Origin: Saccharothrix saharensis
GTDB lineage: Bacteria > Actinomycetota > Actinomycetes > Mycobacteriales > Pseudonocardiaceae
Length of the DNA stretch: 64,000 bases
Assembly (NCBI RefSeq): GCF_006716745.1
Contig: NZ_VFPP01000001.1
Coordinates: 4,712,001-4,776,000 of the forward strand
Direction: 5' to 3'
Made by a program: the position numbers and the translations under genes. Every line of letters begins with the position of its first letter. The first letter of the stretch is position 1. Of the stretch, positions 42,190 through 51,600 are shown in pieces. The notes under the pieces were generated by a model. It worked only from the letters and a program-made list of their open reading frames with translations. It did no database searches and had not been told where the DNA came from.

Positions 42190-42897
42190 TCAGGGCTGGT
42201 CGGGCGTCAAGTTATCCGCAAGCAGCTCGCGCGTCTCCTCCGGGTTGTTGGTCGCGAGGAACCGGACACCGCGTTCGCGGCACAACGCGACGTCCGCCGG
42301 ATCGTCGACCGTCCACACGTAGGCGTCCCGCCCCCTGCCCGGGTGACGCCTGAGCAGGTGAACGCCCGGCCCGGCGAAGTCCGCGAAGTGCGGTTTCACC
42401 TTCGGCCACAGCCGGTCGTAGAGCAGGAGGGTCGGCACCTCGGGCTTGAGCGCCTTGAACCGGTGCACCGCGAAGACCGAGAACGACATCATCACCACGT
42501 CGAGCTTGTGGCGGCCCAGCCGCTCGGCGAGCCTGCGCTCGACCCGGCCGCCGTGCCGCACGGGGTGCTTGGTCTCGACGAACACCCGCTTGCCGTGGTC
42601 GGCGGCCAGCGCGAGCAGCGCGTCCAGGGTCAGCACCTCGGCCGGTTCGCCGCCGTGCCAACTGCCGAAGTCGTGGCGGCGCAGCTCCTCCAAGGTCATC
42701 GCGCCGACGAGCCCCGTGCCGCTGCTGGTGCGGTCGATCGTGCGGTCGTGCACGCAGACGAGGTGCTCGTCCTTGGTGAGCCGGACGTCGCACTCCAGCC
42801 CGTCCGCGCCCTGCGCCAGGGCCAGCTCGTAGGCGGCGAGCGTGTGCTCGGGTCGTCTGGTGGACGCACCGCGGTGGGCGACGACTTCAGGTGACAC
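42190..42897 (-). CDS. Glycerophosphodiester phosphodiesterase, cytosolic
   Basis: 235 residues. VVAHRGASTRRPEHTLAAYE (catalytic His and Glu), ADGLECDVRLTKDEHLVCVHD (metal ligands and second His) and VFVETKH are diagnostic of the GDPD TIM barrel. It releases glycerol 3-phosphate from glycerophosphodiesters. There is no signal peptide, in contrast to the secreted homologue at 47.2-48.2 kb. It lies 17 bases after the SEC-C gene start region on the same strand. GTG 42897. Confidence 0.92.
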   Translation of the reverse strand: MSPEVVAHRGASTRRPEHTLAAYELALAQGADGLECDVRLTKDEHLVCVHDRTIDRTSSGTGLVGAMTLEELRRHDFGSWHGGEPAEVLTLDALLALAADHGKRVFVETKHPVRHGGRVERRLAERLGRHKLDVVMMSFSVFAVHRFKALKPEVPTLLLYDRLWPKVKPHFADFAGPGVHLLRRHPGRGRDAYVWTVDDPADVALCRERGVRFLATNNPEETRELLADNLTPDQP

Positions 42898-42989
42898 GAC
42901 AGGGATGCTCCTGGCGGAGTACGTACGAGGTCAACTCGACTACTCCATGTCACAGCTCGCTGAATGTTTGCCACAACAACCACACTCCG

Positions 42990-44222
42990 ATGGACGCGAG
43001 TGGTGCTCAAGACCTACCGTCCGTGACCGTGGCACCCTTCGACCAGCACGATCCCGCTTTCATCGCGGATCCGTACCCCGCGTTCGCCGAGATGCGCGCT
43101 CAGGGCGGGGTGCACTGGCACGAGGACATGGGCGTCGCGGTCGCGGTGTCGCACGCGGCCGCGTCCGCCGTGCTCCGGCACCGGTCGCTCGGCCGGATCT
43201 GGACCGACGCGAAGCCGGTCGAGCGGTTCACGTCGTTCAACCTGCTGCACCGCAACTCGCTGCTGGAGAACGAGCCGCCCACGCACGGCAGGCTGCGCCG
43301 GCTGGTGGCCGCCGCGTTCGGCCGCGGTCACGTGGAGCGGCTGCGGCCGTGGATCGCCGAGCTGGCCGACCGGCTGGTGGACGAGCTGGCGGCCAAGGTC
43401 TCGTCGGAGGGTCAGGCCGACCTGCTGTCGCACGTGGCCGCGCCGCTGCCGGTCGAGGTGATCGCCGAACTGCTGGGCGTGCCCGCCGGGGACCGCGCGC
43501 TGCTCCAGCCGTGGTCGAACGCCATCGTGAAGATGTACGAGTACGACCTGGCCGACGACAAGCAGGCGGCGGCCGAGCACGCGGCCACCGAGTTCGTCGC
43601 CTACCTGCGGGACCTGGTCGCGCTGCGGCGGCGCTCACCCGGTGACGACCTGGTGTCCGACCTGGTGGCCGTCACCGACACCGACGGGGCCAGGCTGACC
43701 GAGGACGAACTGGTCGCGACCGCCGTGCTGCTGCTCATGGCCGGCCACGAGGCCACGGTCAACGTCATCGGCAACGGCGTCCAAGCGCTCATGAACCACC
43801 CGCACGAGTGGCGCCGCCTGGTGGACGACCCCGCCCTGCTGCCGACCGCGGTGGAGGAGCTGATCCGCTACGACTCGCCGCTGCAACTGTTCGAACGCAC
43901 CGCCACCGAGCCCGTCACCATCGCCGGGCACCGCGTCGAACCGGGCCAGAAGATCGCCGCCCTGCTCGGCGCGGCCGCTCGCGACCCGGAGGTCTTCACC
44001 GACCCGGACCGGTTCGACATCACCCGCGACCCCAACCCCCACCTGGGCTTCGGCATGGGCATCCACTACTGCCTGGGCGCGCCCCTGGCCCGCATCGAGG
44101 TCCAGGCCGCCCTGTCCTCCCTGGCCCGCAAGCTCCCGACCGCCACCCTGGCCGCGCAACCCCGCCGCCGCGCCGAGTTCGTCATCCGCGGCCTGCACGA
44201 CCTGCCGCTGACGGCGGGGTGA
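42990..44222 (+). CDS. Cytochrome P450
   Basis: 410 residues. I-helix LLMAGHEATVNVIGNGV (AGHEAT), K-helix VEELIRYDSPLQ (ExxR), and the haem-binding loop HLGFGMGIHYCLGAPLARIE (FGxGxHxCxG with the axial Cys) are complete. The size and motifs are of a soluble bacterial class I P450; the substrate is unknown. No ferredoxin gene is adjacent. The start ATG 42990 lies two residues before the usual beginning. Its last 41 bases overlap the 3' end of the NACHT gene on the other strand. Confidence 0.93.
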   Translation: MDASGAQDLPSVTVAPFDQHDPAFIADPYPAFAEMRAQGGVHWHEDMGVAVAVSHAAASAVLRHRSLGRIWTDAKPVERFTSFNLLHRNSLLENEPPTHGRLRRLVAAAFGRGHVERLRPWIAELADRLVDELAAKVSSEGQADLLSHVAAPLPVEVIAELLGVPAGDRALLQPWSNAIVKMYEYDLADDKQAAAEHAATEFVAYLRDLVALRRRSPGDDLVSDLVAVTDTDGARLTEDELVATAVLLLMAGHEATVNVIGNGVQALMNHPHEWRRLVDDPALLPTAVEELIRYDSPLQLFERTATEPVTIAGHRVEPGQKIAALLGAAARDPEVFTDPDRFDITRDPNPHLGFGMGIHYCLGAPLARIEVQAALSSLARKLPTATLAAQPRRRAEFVIRGLHDLPLTAG

Positions 44223-47121
44223 CACCGAACTCCGCCTTCCGTCGCGATCGTTCGAGCAGCACGTTGATCTCGTCCAGGACGGTGGTGCTGCGCACCCAAC
44301 CCCGTTGCTCGGACCAGGCAGCCTCCGGCTGACCGGGGTGGAGCAGGGCCCGCACCTCGCCCGGCTTCCCCATGGCGGCGGCCAGCTCGTCGAGCGCGTC
44401 ACCGAGTTCACCGTCGACCGCGCCTTCGGACCGACCGATGACGGCGAGCAGCCGGAGCACCGAAGCCTCGCTCCGCACACCGGTCAGGAAGCGCACCAGC
44501 CCGGCCCTCGTCACCGGCTCGCTCTCGGCGGAGCGCAGGTACCTTCGCACCGTGACGGACTCGACCCGCCCCCGCACGAATCCAGCGGTGAACATCACCA
44601 CCGCTCCCAGCAGGGACGTCAACACGAGCCCTCCCACGACGATCAAGAACGTGTCTCGGGAGACGAGCGCGATGGCACCCAGGCCCGCGACCGACGCACA
44701 TCCCGCGAGCACCGGTCGCACGCTGCCGAGCAGCCCTCTCCAGGCGACCCCGGCCAGCCTCCTGGCTTCGGACCACACGTTCCCGCCGACGTGCAGCCCG
44801 GTCAGCAGGACCGCGACCAACAGCACGTTGGCCGCGGCCGCCAGGCTCAGGGCGGCGTCCAGCAGGGAGCCGGCGAACACCGCACCGACCAGGAAGCCAC
44901 CCAGGATCGTGAGGTAGAGGCTCATCCCGACCACTCGCAACACCGCCGTGAAGTTCGAGTCGTCCCGCGGCGCGATCAGCCAGTGCAGGTAGCGGAGCCT
45001 GCTCGCGCGAACCGACGCGGAGGCGAGCGACAGCCGCAACGCGTAGAACACCATCAGGCCCACGGCGAGGCTGCTGGACAGGTCCAGGACGGACGGGTGA
45101 CCCCCGCGGCGGGTCAGCAACACCAGGTTCAGCACCAACGTGACCACGTGGAGGAATGGCGCGAGCAGCAGGGACCGGAAGTACCGCACGACCCCGGCGG
45201 AGTCCGGCAGGCGGCTCACCTGGCTCAGCACCGACCGGCGGTTGCGCCACAGGACCCCGCCGACGCTGAGGTCCAGCAGCGTCTGCCGGATGCCCGCGGT
45301 CACCTCGCCCGCGACGTCCGGCACCTTGCGCACCTGCTTGTACGCCTCTTGCCGGAGCCACTCGCTCGGGCTCTTGAACGCCTCCCGGAGCAACTCCACC
45401 ACCGTGTCGCGATCCGCTGCGGCGACCACCTCCAACGCCCACTTCCGGTCGTAGCGCTGCCCGTCCCGCCAGGCCCGCCGCAGGATCCGCCCCGCCCGCT
45501 CGGCGACGTCCGGACCCGGCCTGTTCCCGCCTTCGGCCAGCAGGTGCAGCACGTAGAGCACGCGCGGCGGCCAGAGGGCGTCGTCGGAGCCCTCGGCCAC
45601 CACCGCGCGCACCGCGACCAGCAGCTCCCCGTACTCCCTCGGGTCCTGGGTCTGCAGGATGGTCACGGCCGTCTCGCGCCACCGCCCGTCGGTCAGCAGC
45701 AGGCGCACGTCCACCCGTGCCGAATCCCGGATCGCGACGCACGTCGCGAAGTACTCCTGCAACCTGCGGTGCGAGAACGTCACGCTCGACTCGGAGTCCC
45801 CGGTCCGCGCCAGTTTCGTGTAGATCAGCGCTTCGACCGCACGCGCCACCTCGTCCGCGGACCGCTGCAGGTTGGCGCTCACCACCGCCACGGCCACCGC
45901 CTTGTCCACGTCGAGGCCCATCGACTCCTGCTCGGCGATGGTGAACGCCAGCTCCTCCGCCACCTCGCGCAGCTCCTCCCGGCTCACGCGGTAGTGGCTG
46001 GACACCTGCGCCTCGTCGCGGCGCAGCCGGTGCTCCACGTAGGTCTCCAGCACCGAGTGCACGTTCGTGGGGAAGACGTTGCCCTCCCGCATGTGCTCGC
46101 ACAGCAGCCCGAGGAACAGCGGGTTGTCCGACATCTGCTGCACACCGATGTCGGCCGTGGGCAGGTCCGCGATCAGCATCCGCTCGACGTCGACGGGCAG
46201 CTCGGCCTTCTCGATCAGGTCGATCTTCCGCTTCCGCGACAGCGGCACGACGCGGAACCGGGGCCACTCGGACCTCCCCGGGCCGCGGAACTCCCGGCTC
46301 GCGACCACGCCGCGGCACTTGTTCATGCCGTGCAGGAAGCCGTGCACCGCGTCGGCGTACCCGGTGATGACCTCGTCCGCCTCGGTGGCGCTCAGGATCG
46401 CCGGGATCTCGTCGAAGGAGTCGAACAGGAACAGCCACGTGCCCGCTTCGACACCCGGCTGGAACTCGTCCGCCAGGAATCGCTCGACGTCCCGGTCACG
46501 GACCTGGTTGACGGCGCGCAGCACGAACTCGCGGACGTCGTCGGCGCTCGGCGGCCACGCGGCCGGCGTGAACGTCTTGAGGTTGACGTAGATCGGGATG
46601 ACGCCGTCCTCGCTGGGGTGTCGCAGGACGCTCGCGGCCATGCGCTGCGCGAGGTGCCGCATCGCCACGCTCTTGCCCGCGCCCGGTTCACCTTCCAGCA
46701 GCACGATCCGCTCGTCGCTCTCCTCCAGGGCGACCGACAGCGACGGAACCCGGCGCAGCGCCCGCAACGGGCGCTTGCGGAACAAGCGCTTCCCGCCCCC
46801 GCTGATCTCGAGCTCGGCTTCCAGCTCCGCGTACCGCGAGTCGCGCCACTCCTCCTTCTCACCGAGCCGCCGCATCTGGCTCTCGACGTGGTCGGCGAAC
46901 CGCGCCCGCCGGTGCGCGCGGCGGCGGTTCGCCCCACCGGACAAGCGCCTCACCAAGCGCCCGACGAAGCGCATCGTCGGCAGCCAGTGCATCAGACCGG
47001 CCATCACGAGCCCGAGCACCAGAACCAGGAGCAGCGCCTTGAGCAACCAGTCGGGCAGGAACGGCACCAGCTCCCGCAGTTGGTCGATCAGGCTCTTGGG
47101 TGACTCCTGGGCTAACGCCAT
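44182..47121 (-). CDS. Membrane-anchored NACHT NTPase
   Basis: 979 residues. An N-terminal membrane helix (about 27-48) and a basic helix lead to a NACHT domain: Walker A GEPGAGKS (144-151) and Walker B LFLFDSFDEIP (230-240) with the extra acidic residue of the family. Helical repeat-like sequence (about 400-640) and a cluster of about six membrane helices (about 655-860) follow, then a soluble helical end. STAND/NACHT proteins switch on after sensing a trigger, and bacterial NACHT proteins are known in phage defence. The C-terminal membrane block could be the effector (pore) part, which is inference. Confidence 0.8.
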   Translation of the reverse strand: MALAQESPKSLIDQLRELVPFLPDWLLKALLLVLVLGLVMAGLMHWLPTMRFVGRLVRRLSGGANRRRAHRRARFADHVESQMRRLGEKEEWRDSRYAELEAELEISGGGKRLFRKRPLRALRRVPSLSVALEESDERIVLLEGEPGAGKSVAMRHLAQRMAASVLRHPSEDGVIPIYVNLKTFTPAAWPPSADDVREFVLRAVNQVRDRDVERFLADEFQPGVEAGTWLFLFDSFDEIPAILSATEADEVITGYADAVHGFLHGMNKCRGVVASREFRGPGRSEWPRFRVVPLSRKRKIDLIEKAELPVDVERMLIADLPTADIGVQQMSDNPLFLGLLCEHMREGNVFPTNVHSVLETYVEHRLRRDEAQVSSHYRVSREELREVAEELAFTIAEQESMGLDVDKAVAVAVVSANLQRSADEVARAVEALIYTKLARTGDSESSVTFSHRRLQEYFATCVAIRDSARVDVRLLLTDGRWRETAVTILQTQDPREYGELLVAVRAVVAEGSDDALWPPRVLYVLHLLAEGGNRPGPDVAERAGRILRRAWRDGQRYDRKWALEVVAAADRDTVVELLREAFKSPSEWLRQEAYKQVRKVPDVAGEVTAGIRQTLLDLSVGGVLWRNRRSVLSQVSRLPDSAGVVRYFRSLLLAPFLHVVTLVLNLVLLTRRGGHPSVLDLSSSLAVGLMVFYALRLSLASASVRASRLRYLHWLIAPRDDSNFTAVLRVVGMSLYLTILGGFLVGAVFAGSLLDAALSLAAAANVLLVAVLLTGLHVGGNVWSEARRLAGVAWRGLLGSVRPVLAGCASVAGLGAIALVSRDTFLIVVGGLVLTSLLGAVVMFTAGFVRGRVESVTVRRYLRSAESEPVTRAGLVRFLTGVRSEASVLRLLAVIGRSEGAVDGELGDALDELAAAMGKPGEVRALLHPGQPEAAWSEQRGWVRSTTVLDEINVLLERSRRKAEFGVTPPSAAGRAGRG

Positions 47122-47152
47122 ACCGGTGCTATCCGCCGTCCGGCGGACGCCG

Positions 47153-48169
47153 TTACCGGTGCGGGCGGTGCTGTTTCGGCAGCTTGAAGCCGCGCTCGGC
47201 CATCACCGCGCGCAGGCGGTCCGGGTAGTCGGTGATGATGCCGTCCACGCCGTCGTCGATCAGCTTGTGCATGGTCGCCGGGTCGTTCACCGTCCACGGG
47301 ACGACCTCCAGGCCGTGCGCGTGCGCCTCGTCCACCAGGGCTCTGGTGGTGAACGGGACGTAGTCGGGGTCCCCCACCTTGCCGCCCTGCGGGTTGCCGT
47401 GCACCGGGGAGAGGGCGGACGCGCCGAAGCTCCGCACCGCCTTGACCACGCTGCCGCCGAAGTCGGCCAGGTCCAGGCCGCCCGTCCACGGCGAGCCGGG
47501 GCGCAGGAACTCCGGTTGGGTCAGCGCCACCAGCGGGATGCGCGGCTCGGCCTGCCGCCACAGCATGAGCGTGCCCCAGTCGAACGACTGGATCGTGACG
47601 TTGCGGTAGAAGCCGGACTTGCGGATCTCACGGGCCGTGACCTGCACGAACTGCTCGCGCGGCGCGGTCTCGTGCGGGGCGGCGGCTTCGACCTTGGTCT
47701 CGATGTTGAACCGCACGTGGAACGCCCGGTAGCGGCGCGCCAGGGCGAAGACCTCGGCCAGGGTCGGCATCCGCGCGCCCGGCGACAGCTCCTGGTCCGG
47801 GTACTGCGCCCACCGCCGCGAACCGCAGTCCAGCGTCCGGACCTGCGCGAACGTCAGGTCCTTGACGTACTTGCCCGCGTACGGGAACGCCGGGTCGCCG
47901 GGGAACGCGGGAGCGGTGTCGACGCACTTGGCCGGGTTGGTCCTGCGGTCGTGCGTGACGACCTCACGGCCGTCCTTGGTGATCTGGACGTCCAGCTCCA
48001 ACGTCGTGACGCCCACTTCGAGCGCCTTGCCGAACGCCGCCAACGTGCTCTCGACCGTCAGCCCGATCCCACCCCGGTGGGCTTGGAGGTCGAACTCCTT
48101 GGCGTTGCCCGCGCTCGCCACACCGGAGGTGAGCAGGGACAGGACCAGTGCCGCCGCGAGTACCCGCAT
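47153..48169 (-). CDS. Secreted glycerophosphodiester phosphodiesterase (GlpQ-like)
   Basis: 338 residues. Signal peptide MRVLAAALVLSLLTSGVASA (about 1-20). The GDPD barrel follows: DLQAHRGGIGLTVESTLAAF (catalytic His), TTLELDVQITKDGREVVTHD (metal site) and FNIETKVEA. It should hydrolyse lipid-derived glycerophosphodiesters outside the cell. Start ATG 48169. Confidence 0.92.
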   Translation of the reverse strand: MRVLAAALVLSLLTSGVASAGNAKEFDLQAHRGGIGLTVESTLAAFGKALEVGVTTLELDVQITKDGREVVTHDRRTNPAKCVDTAPAFPGDPAFPYAGKYVKDLTFAQVRTLDCGSRRWAQYPDQELSPGARMPTLAEVFALARRYRAFHVRFNIETKVEAAAPHETAPREQFVQVTAREIRKSGFYRNVTIQSFDWGTLMLWRQAEPRIPLVALTQPEFLRPGSPWTGGLDLADFGGSVVKAVRSFGASALSPVHGNPQGGKVGDPDYVPFTTRALVDEAHAHGLEVVPWTVNDPATMHKLIDDGVDGIITDYPDRLRAVMAERGFKLPKQHRPHR

Positions 48170-48481
48170 GTGGCCACGGTGGCACGCGGACGTCGCGGGA
48201 GCGCGAAGCACGGGAGTCCGGACGGTGAACACCGGACCGCGCGGCGGTTCACCGCAAAGCGTGAACACCGCCCCATTCCAGTCGACATCGCTTGGCATTT
48301 CTCCCCACGGATGACACGCAGCGTCAACCGGGCACCCTTTCAGGAGAAATTCTTCACACCACCGGAATCTGGATCTCCCCACTTTTGCGGATGATGGCAG
48401 CGGAAGTACCCGTTCAGCGCTGGAGCCTTAACAGAACGTGTGGGTACGGTGTAACTCCCAGGCTATCCGAAGGGGGTTCGA
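48170..48481. other. Intergenic region with one inverted repeat
   Basis: Some 310 bases divide the secreted phosphodiesterase from the DUF6879 gene pair. CGGTGAAC (48223-48230) and GTTCACCG (48247-48254) form a perfect 8-bp inverted repeat that could be an operator or hairpin. The stretch 48290-48420 is AT-richer than its surroundings and could hold promoters. I see no gene here. Confidence 0.4.
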
Positions 48482-48673
48482 GTGGAAATGATCCGATTGG
48501 CGGGTGACTGCCAGTACGACGACTGCCCCACCGTGTACGCCACCGATCGCGGCACCATCGCCGTCCAAGGCGTCATCGTGACCGACCCCGGCCGGGTCCG
48601 ACTCTCCCCGGGCGAGGCGTTGGTCGAGATTTCGGTCGACCTGTTGCGGGAGGCCGCTCGTGCGGCCGGGTGA
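48482..48673 (+). CDS. Small protein paired with DUF6879
   Basis: 63 residues, soluble: MEMIRLAGDCQYDDCPTVYA then TDRGTIAVQG and a C-terminal helix. Two close cysteines (CQYDDC) could bind metal. Such short proteins commonly precede DUF6879 genes in actinobacteria. The AAGGGGG before the GTG and the overlap with the next gene (14 bases) support expression as an operon. The function is unknown. Confidence 0.7.
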   Translation: MEMIRLAGDCQYDDCPTVYATDRGTIAVQGVIVTDPGRVRLSPGEALVEISVDLLREAARAAG

Positions 48674-49256
48674 ACCCCACCTGCGCGCCGGCGGGAACTG
48701 GCTGGCGGGCGACGATTGGGCGCGCGTGTGGCGCGAGTTCACGACATCGGCGTTCAGGCTGGAGACGCTGCCCGAGTACCGGGTCGCCGGCGAGGACGGG
48801 CTCCTGGAGCGCTTCCGGTCCGGCCTGCCGATGCCCAGCGGGTTCAACTCGGCCTGGCACGAGCGCCTGCGCTCCTACCGCAGTTCCGGCCGGGTGGTGC
48901 AACGCGTCCGGGTCGTGACGCGACCGCCGACCGATTACCAGCGCAGCCAGTTCGAATGGGGTTACCCCGGCAACTCCTCGGCCGGCGAGGACATTCGCGT
49001 CTTGGACCAGGACGACGACGTGGTGCGGGAACTGCCGGCGCAGGATTTCTGGCTTTTCGACGACCGGGTGGTGGTCCTCATGCACTACCAGGACGGCCTG
49101 CAGATCGGTCGCGAATTACTCGCGGACACCGATCCCGCGAACTACGTGCGCTACAAAGAATCAGCCCTGGCGCACAGCACGCCATTCCACCGATACCTCC
49201 GACGAGAAAGCGGTAGCCTCGTCAGGACCGATGAAGATGGTCGAACAGCGACCTGA
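48660..49256 (+). CDS. DUF6879 family protein
   Basis: 198 residues. DDWARVWREFTTSAFRLETL then PEYRVAGE, a SGRVVQRVRVVTRPPTDYQR strand segment and QDFWLFDDRVVVLMHYQDG are the recurring DUF6879 blocks. The family is widespread beside regulators in actinobacteria and has no known activity. The first part fits a small alpha/beta fold. Start GTG 48660; its end overlaps the NB-ARC gene by 26 bases, so the three genes form one operon. Confidence 0.75.
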   Translation: MRPGEPHLRAGGNWLAGDDWARVWREFTTSAFRLETLPEYRVAGEDGLLERFRSGLPMPSGFNSAWHERLRSYRSSGRVVQRVRVVTRPPTDYQRSQFEWGYPGNSSAGEDIRVLDQDDDVVRELPAQDFWLFDDRVVVLMHYQDGLQIGRELLADTDPANYVRYKESALAHSTPFHRYLRRESGSLVRTDEDGRTAT

Positions 49257-51369
49257 GGGGACGAGCAACGCGGTCTCCGGTCCGGTGGCCGCCGTGGTGC
49301 AGGCCGGAACCGTCCACGGCGGCGTCACCGTCCACCGGTCCGGTGACGCCGGCCCCGCCTCCCTCCGCCAGCTGCCGATGGCTCCGGCGAAATTCGTCAA
49401 CCGGGAGGCCCAGCTCGCCTCACTCGACGCCCTCATGGCCGGCCGACCGGCCGAGGGCGTCGGGACGGTGGTGCTGACCGCGGTCGCCGGCGCGCCGGGG
49501 ATCGGCAAGACGTCGTTGGCGCTGCACTGGGCGCACCGCGTCCGTGACCGCTTCCCGGACGGCGACCTCTACCTGAACCTGCGGGGTTACGGGGCCGGTC
49601 CGCCGTTGACCGCGTTGCAGGGCGTCGAGTTCTTCCTGCACGCGTTGGGCGTGCCGGCCGAGCGCGTGCCGGCGGACCTCGAATCCGCCGCTGCCCTCTA
49701 CCGCTCCCTGCTCGACGGCAAGCGGGTGCTGATCCTGATCGACAACGCGGTCAGCGCCGCTCAGGCCCGGCCTCTGCTGCCCGCCTCGCCGACCTGCATG
49801 ACCGTCATCACGAGCCGCAGCCGGCTGTCCAGTCTCATCGCCGTGGAGGGAGCTGAACCGGTCGTGTTGGACGTGCTGACGCCGGCCGAGTCGTTGGAGA
49901 TGCTGCGCCGCCTGGTTGACGCCCGCCGGGTGGACGCCGAACCCGAGGCGGCCGGACGGATCGCACGGTGGTGCAGCCACCTGCCGCTCGCGCTGCGGAT
50001 CGTCGCCGAACGCCTGATCGAGCAGGAGTACCTGTCCCTGGCCGACCTCGCCGACGAGCTGGCGGACGAGTACCGCAGGCTGGACGCCCTCGCGTCGGAC
50101 GACGAACCCGCCGACGTGCGCACGGTCTTCTCATGGTCCTACCACCGCTTGCCGCCTGACGCAGCACGGCTGTTCCGGCTGCTCGGCCTGCACGCCGGAG
50201 CCGACTTCGGCACGGCCGTCGCGGCCGCCCTCACCGGTTCCGACCCGACCCCGGTGCGCCGCCTGCTCGGCTTGTTGACCACCGCGAACCTCCTCCAGCA
50301 GACGGCCACCGACCGCTGGCGGCTGCACGACCTCCTGCGCACCTACGCCGCTGATCGCGCGGTGGTGGACGAGACCGGGGCCGAACGGCGTCGCGCCGTT
50401 CGCCGGAGCCTGCGCTGGTACCTCCTGTCGTCCGCGAACGCCCGCCGGGCTTTCCTCCCGGACCTGGTCCTCGACGTCGCCGCCGCCGACCCGGCGGACG
50501 AGGTCACCCCGCTCGTGTTCGCCGACGCGGACGCCGCGCTGCGGTGGTTCGAAGCAGAGCGGTTCAACCTGCTCGACGCCCTCGACCAGGCGTCCGCGCT
50601 CGGACACCACGACATCGCCGCCACGATGCCGAAGGCGATGGCGGGCTTCTTCGAGGTCCGTGCCCACTGGTCGGACTACCGCAACGTCTACGCCACGGGT
50701 CTTCGCTCGGCGAAGGAGATCGGCTCGGCCCCGTGGACCGTGGCCAACCTGGTCGGGCTCGGAGACGCCCACCACATCCTGGGCGAGTCGGACCAGGCGT
50801 TGGCGCACTACCGGGAAGCCGCCGCCCTGGCGGGGCGGATCGGCAACAGCCGCGCCGAGGGCTTCGCGATGCGCGGGATCGGGCTGGTGCAGGAGAAGGT
50901 CGGGCGGTTCGAGGTCGCCGCCGAGCACTACCGACGTGCGCTGGTCACGCTGCGACGCGCCGGCGCACGGCGCGGCGAGGGGATGTGCCTGCTCAGCCTC
51001 GGCGACTGCCACCGCGCCATGGCCAGGTTCGGGGAGGCGATCGACTACGGGAGGCAGGCGTCGGCGGTGTTCCGGGAGACCGAGGACCGGCTGTCCGTGG
51101 GACTGGCGCTCAACTCCCTCGGGCTCTCGCACCTGGGAGCGGGCGAGTACCCGCAAGCGCTGGCATGCCACCGGGAGGCGCTGTCCGTGTTCCGCCGGTT
51201 CGACCACCCGCACAAAGAGGGGTTGAGCCTGCTCAACCTCGGGGACGTGCTGGCGGCGCTGGGCGATGCGGCGGACGCCCGCAGGCAGTGGTCCGAAGCC
51301 CTGGTGGTGCTGGAGCGCGTCGGCGCGCCGGAGGTCGAGGTGGCACGCGCACGCTTGGGGACGAGCTGA
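49231..51369 (+). CDS. NB-ARC/TPR signalling NTPase with an amyloid-type N-terminal motif
   Basis: 712 residues. Residues 12-38 read NAVSGPVAAVVQAGTVHGGV followed by TVH, a pattern resembling the RHIM-like bacterial amyloid signalling sequences of actinobacterial NLR-like proteins. The NB-ARC domain follows: Walker A GAPGIGKTSLALH (about 88-100), Walker B RVLILIDNA, and HLPLALRI (GxP motif region). After a winged-helix part, TPR repeats run from about residue 440 to the end. It should oligomerise on a signal sensed by the TPRs and recruit an effector bearing the same motif. No second motif-bearing protein is found in this window. Confidence 0.85.
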   Translation: MKMVEQRPEGTSNAVSGPVAAVVQAGTVHGGVTVHRSGDAGPASLRQLPMAPAKFVNREAQLASLDALMAGRPAEGVGTVVLTAVAGAPGIGKTSLALHWAHRVRDRFPDGDLYLNLRGYGAGPPLTALQGVEFFLHALGVPAERVPADLESAAALYRSLLDGKRVLILIDNAVSAAQARPLLPASPTCMTVITSRSRLSSLIAVEGAEPVVLDVLTPAESLEMLRRLVDARRVDAEPEAAGRIARWCSHLPLALRIVAERLIEQEYLSLADLADELADEYRRLDALASDDEPADVRTVFSWSYHRLPPDAARLFRLLGLHAGADFGTAVAAALTGSDPTPVRRLLGLLTTANLLQQTATDRWRLHDLLRTYAADRAVVDETGAERRRAVRRSLRWYLLSSANARRAFLPDLVLDVAAADPADEVTPLVFADADAALRWFEAERFNLLDALDQASALGHHDIAATMPKAMAGFFEVRAHWSDYRNVYATGLRSAKEIGSAPWTVANLVGLGDAHHILGESDQALAHYREAAALAGRIGNSRAEGFAMRGIGLVQEKVGRFEVAAEHYRRALVTLRRAGARRGEGMCLLSLGDCHRAMARFGEAIDYGRQASAVFRETEDRLSVGLALNSLGLSHLGAGEYPQALACHREALSVFRRFDHPHKEGLSLLNLGDVLAALGDAADARRQWSEALVVLERVGAPEVEVARARLGTS

Positions 51370-51600
51370 TCAGGCGGTGGACCGCGGCGAGTCGACGGCG
51401 CGCAGGAACGAGGACCAACCGACGACGGGGAAAACGAGCGCTGCGGCGTCCGGGTTCTTCGAGTCCCGCACGGCCACCACTTCCGGTCCCGCGAACCCCA
51501 CCTCGACGCAGTTGGCATTGCTCGCGCCGTTGCTCCGGCCGCTCTTGCGCCACGACACGTCGGAGAGGTCCACTGTGGACACGTCCACCGCCTCTTTCAC
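51370..51600 (-). CDS. DUF397 domain protein
   Basis: 76 residues. WRKSGRSNGASNANCVEVGF and VAVRDSKNPDAAALVFPVVG then WSSFL are the DUF397 signature. These small proteins partner WhiJ-type XRE regulators in actinobacterial development and metabolism; one characterised branch may act as antitoxin-like or anti-regulator. Its GTG overlaps the stop of the XRE gene (GTGA). Confidence 0.92.
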   Translation of the reverse strand: MKEAVDVSTVDLSDVSWRKSGRSNGASNANCVEVGFAGPEVVAVRDSKNPDAAALVFPVVGWSSFLRAVDSPRSTA

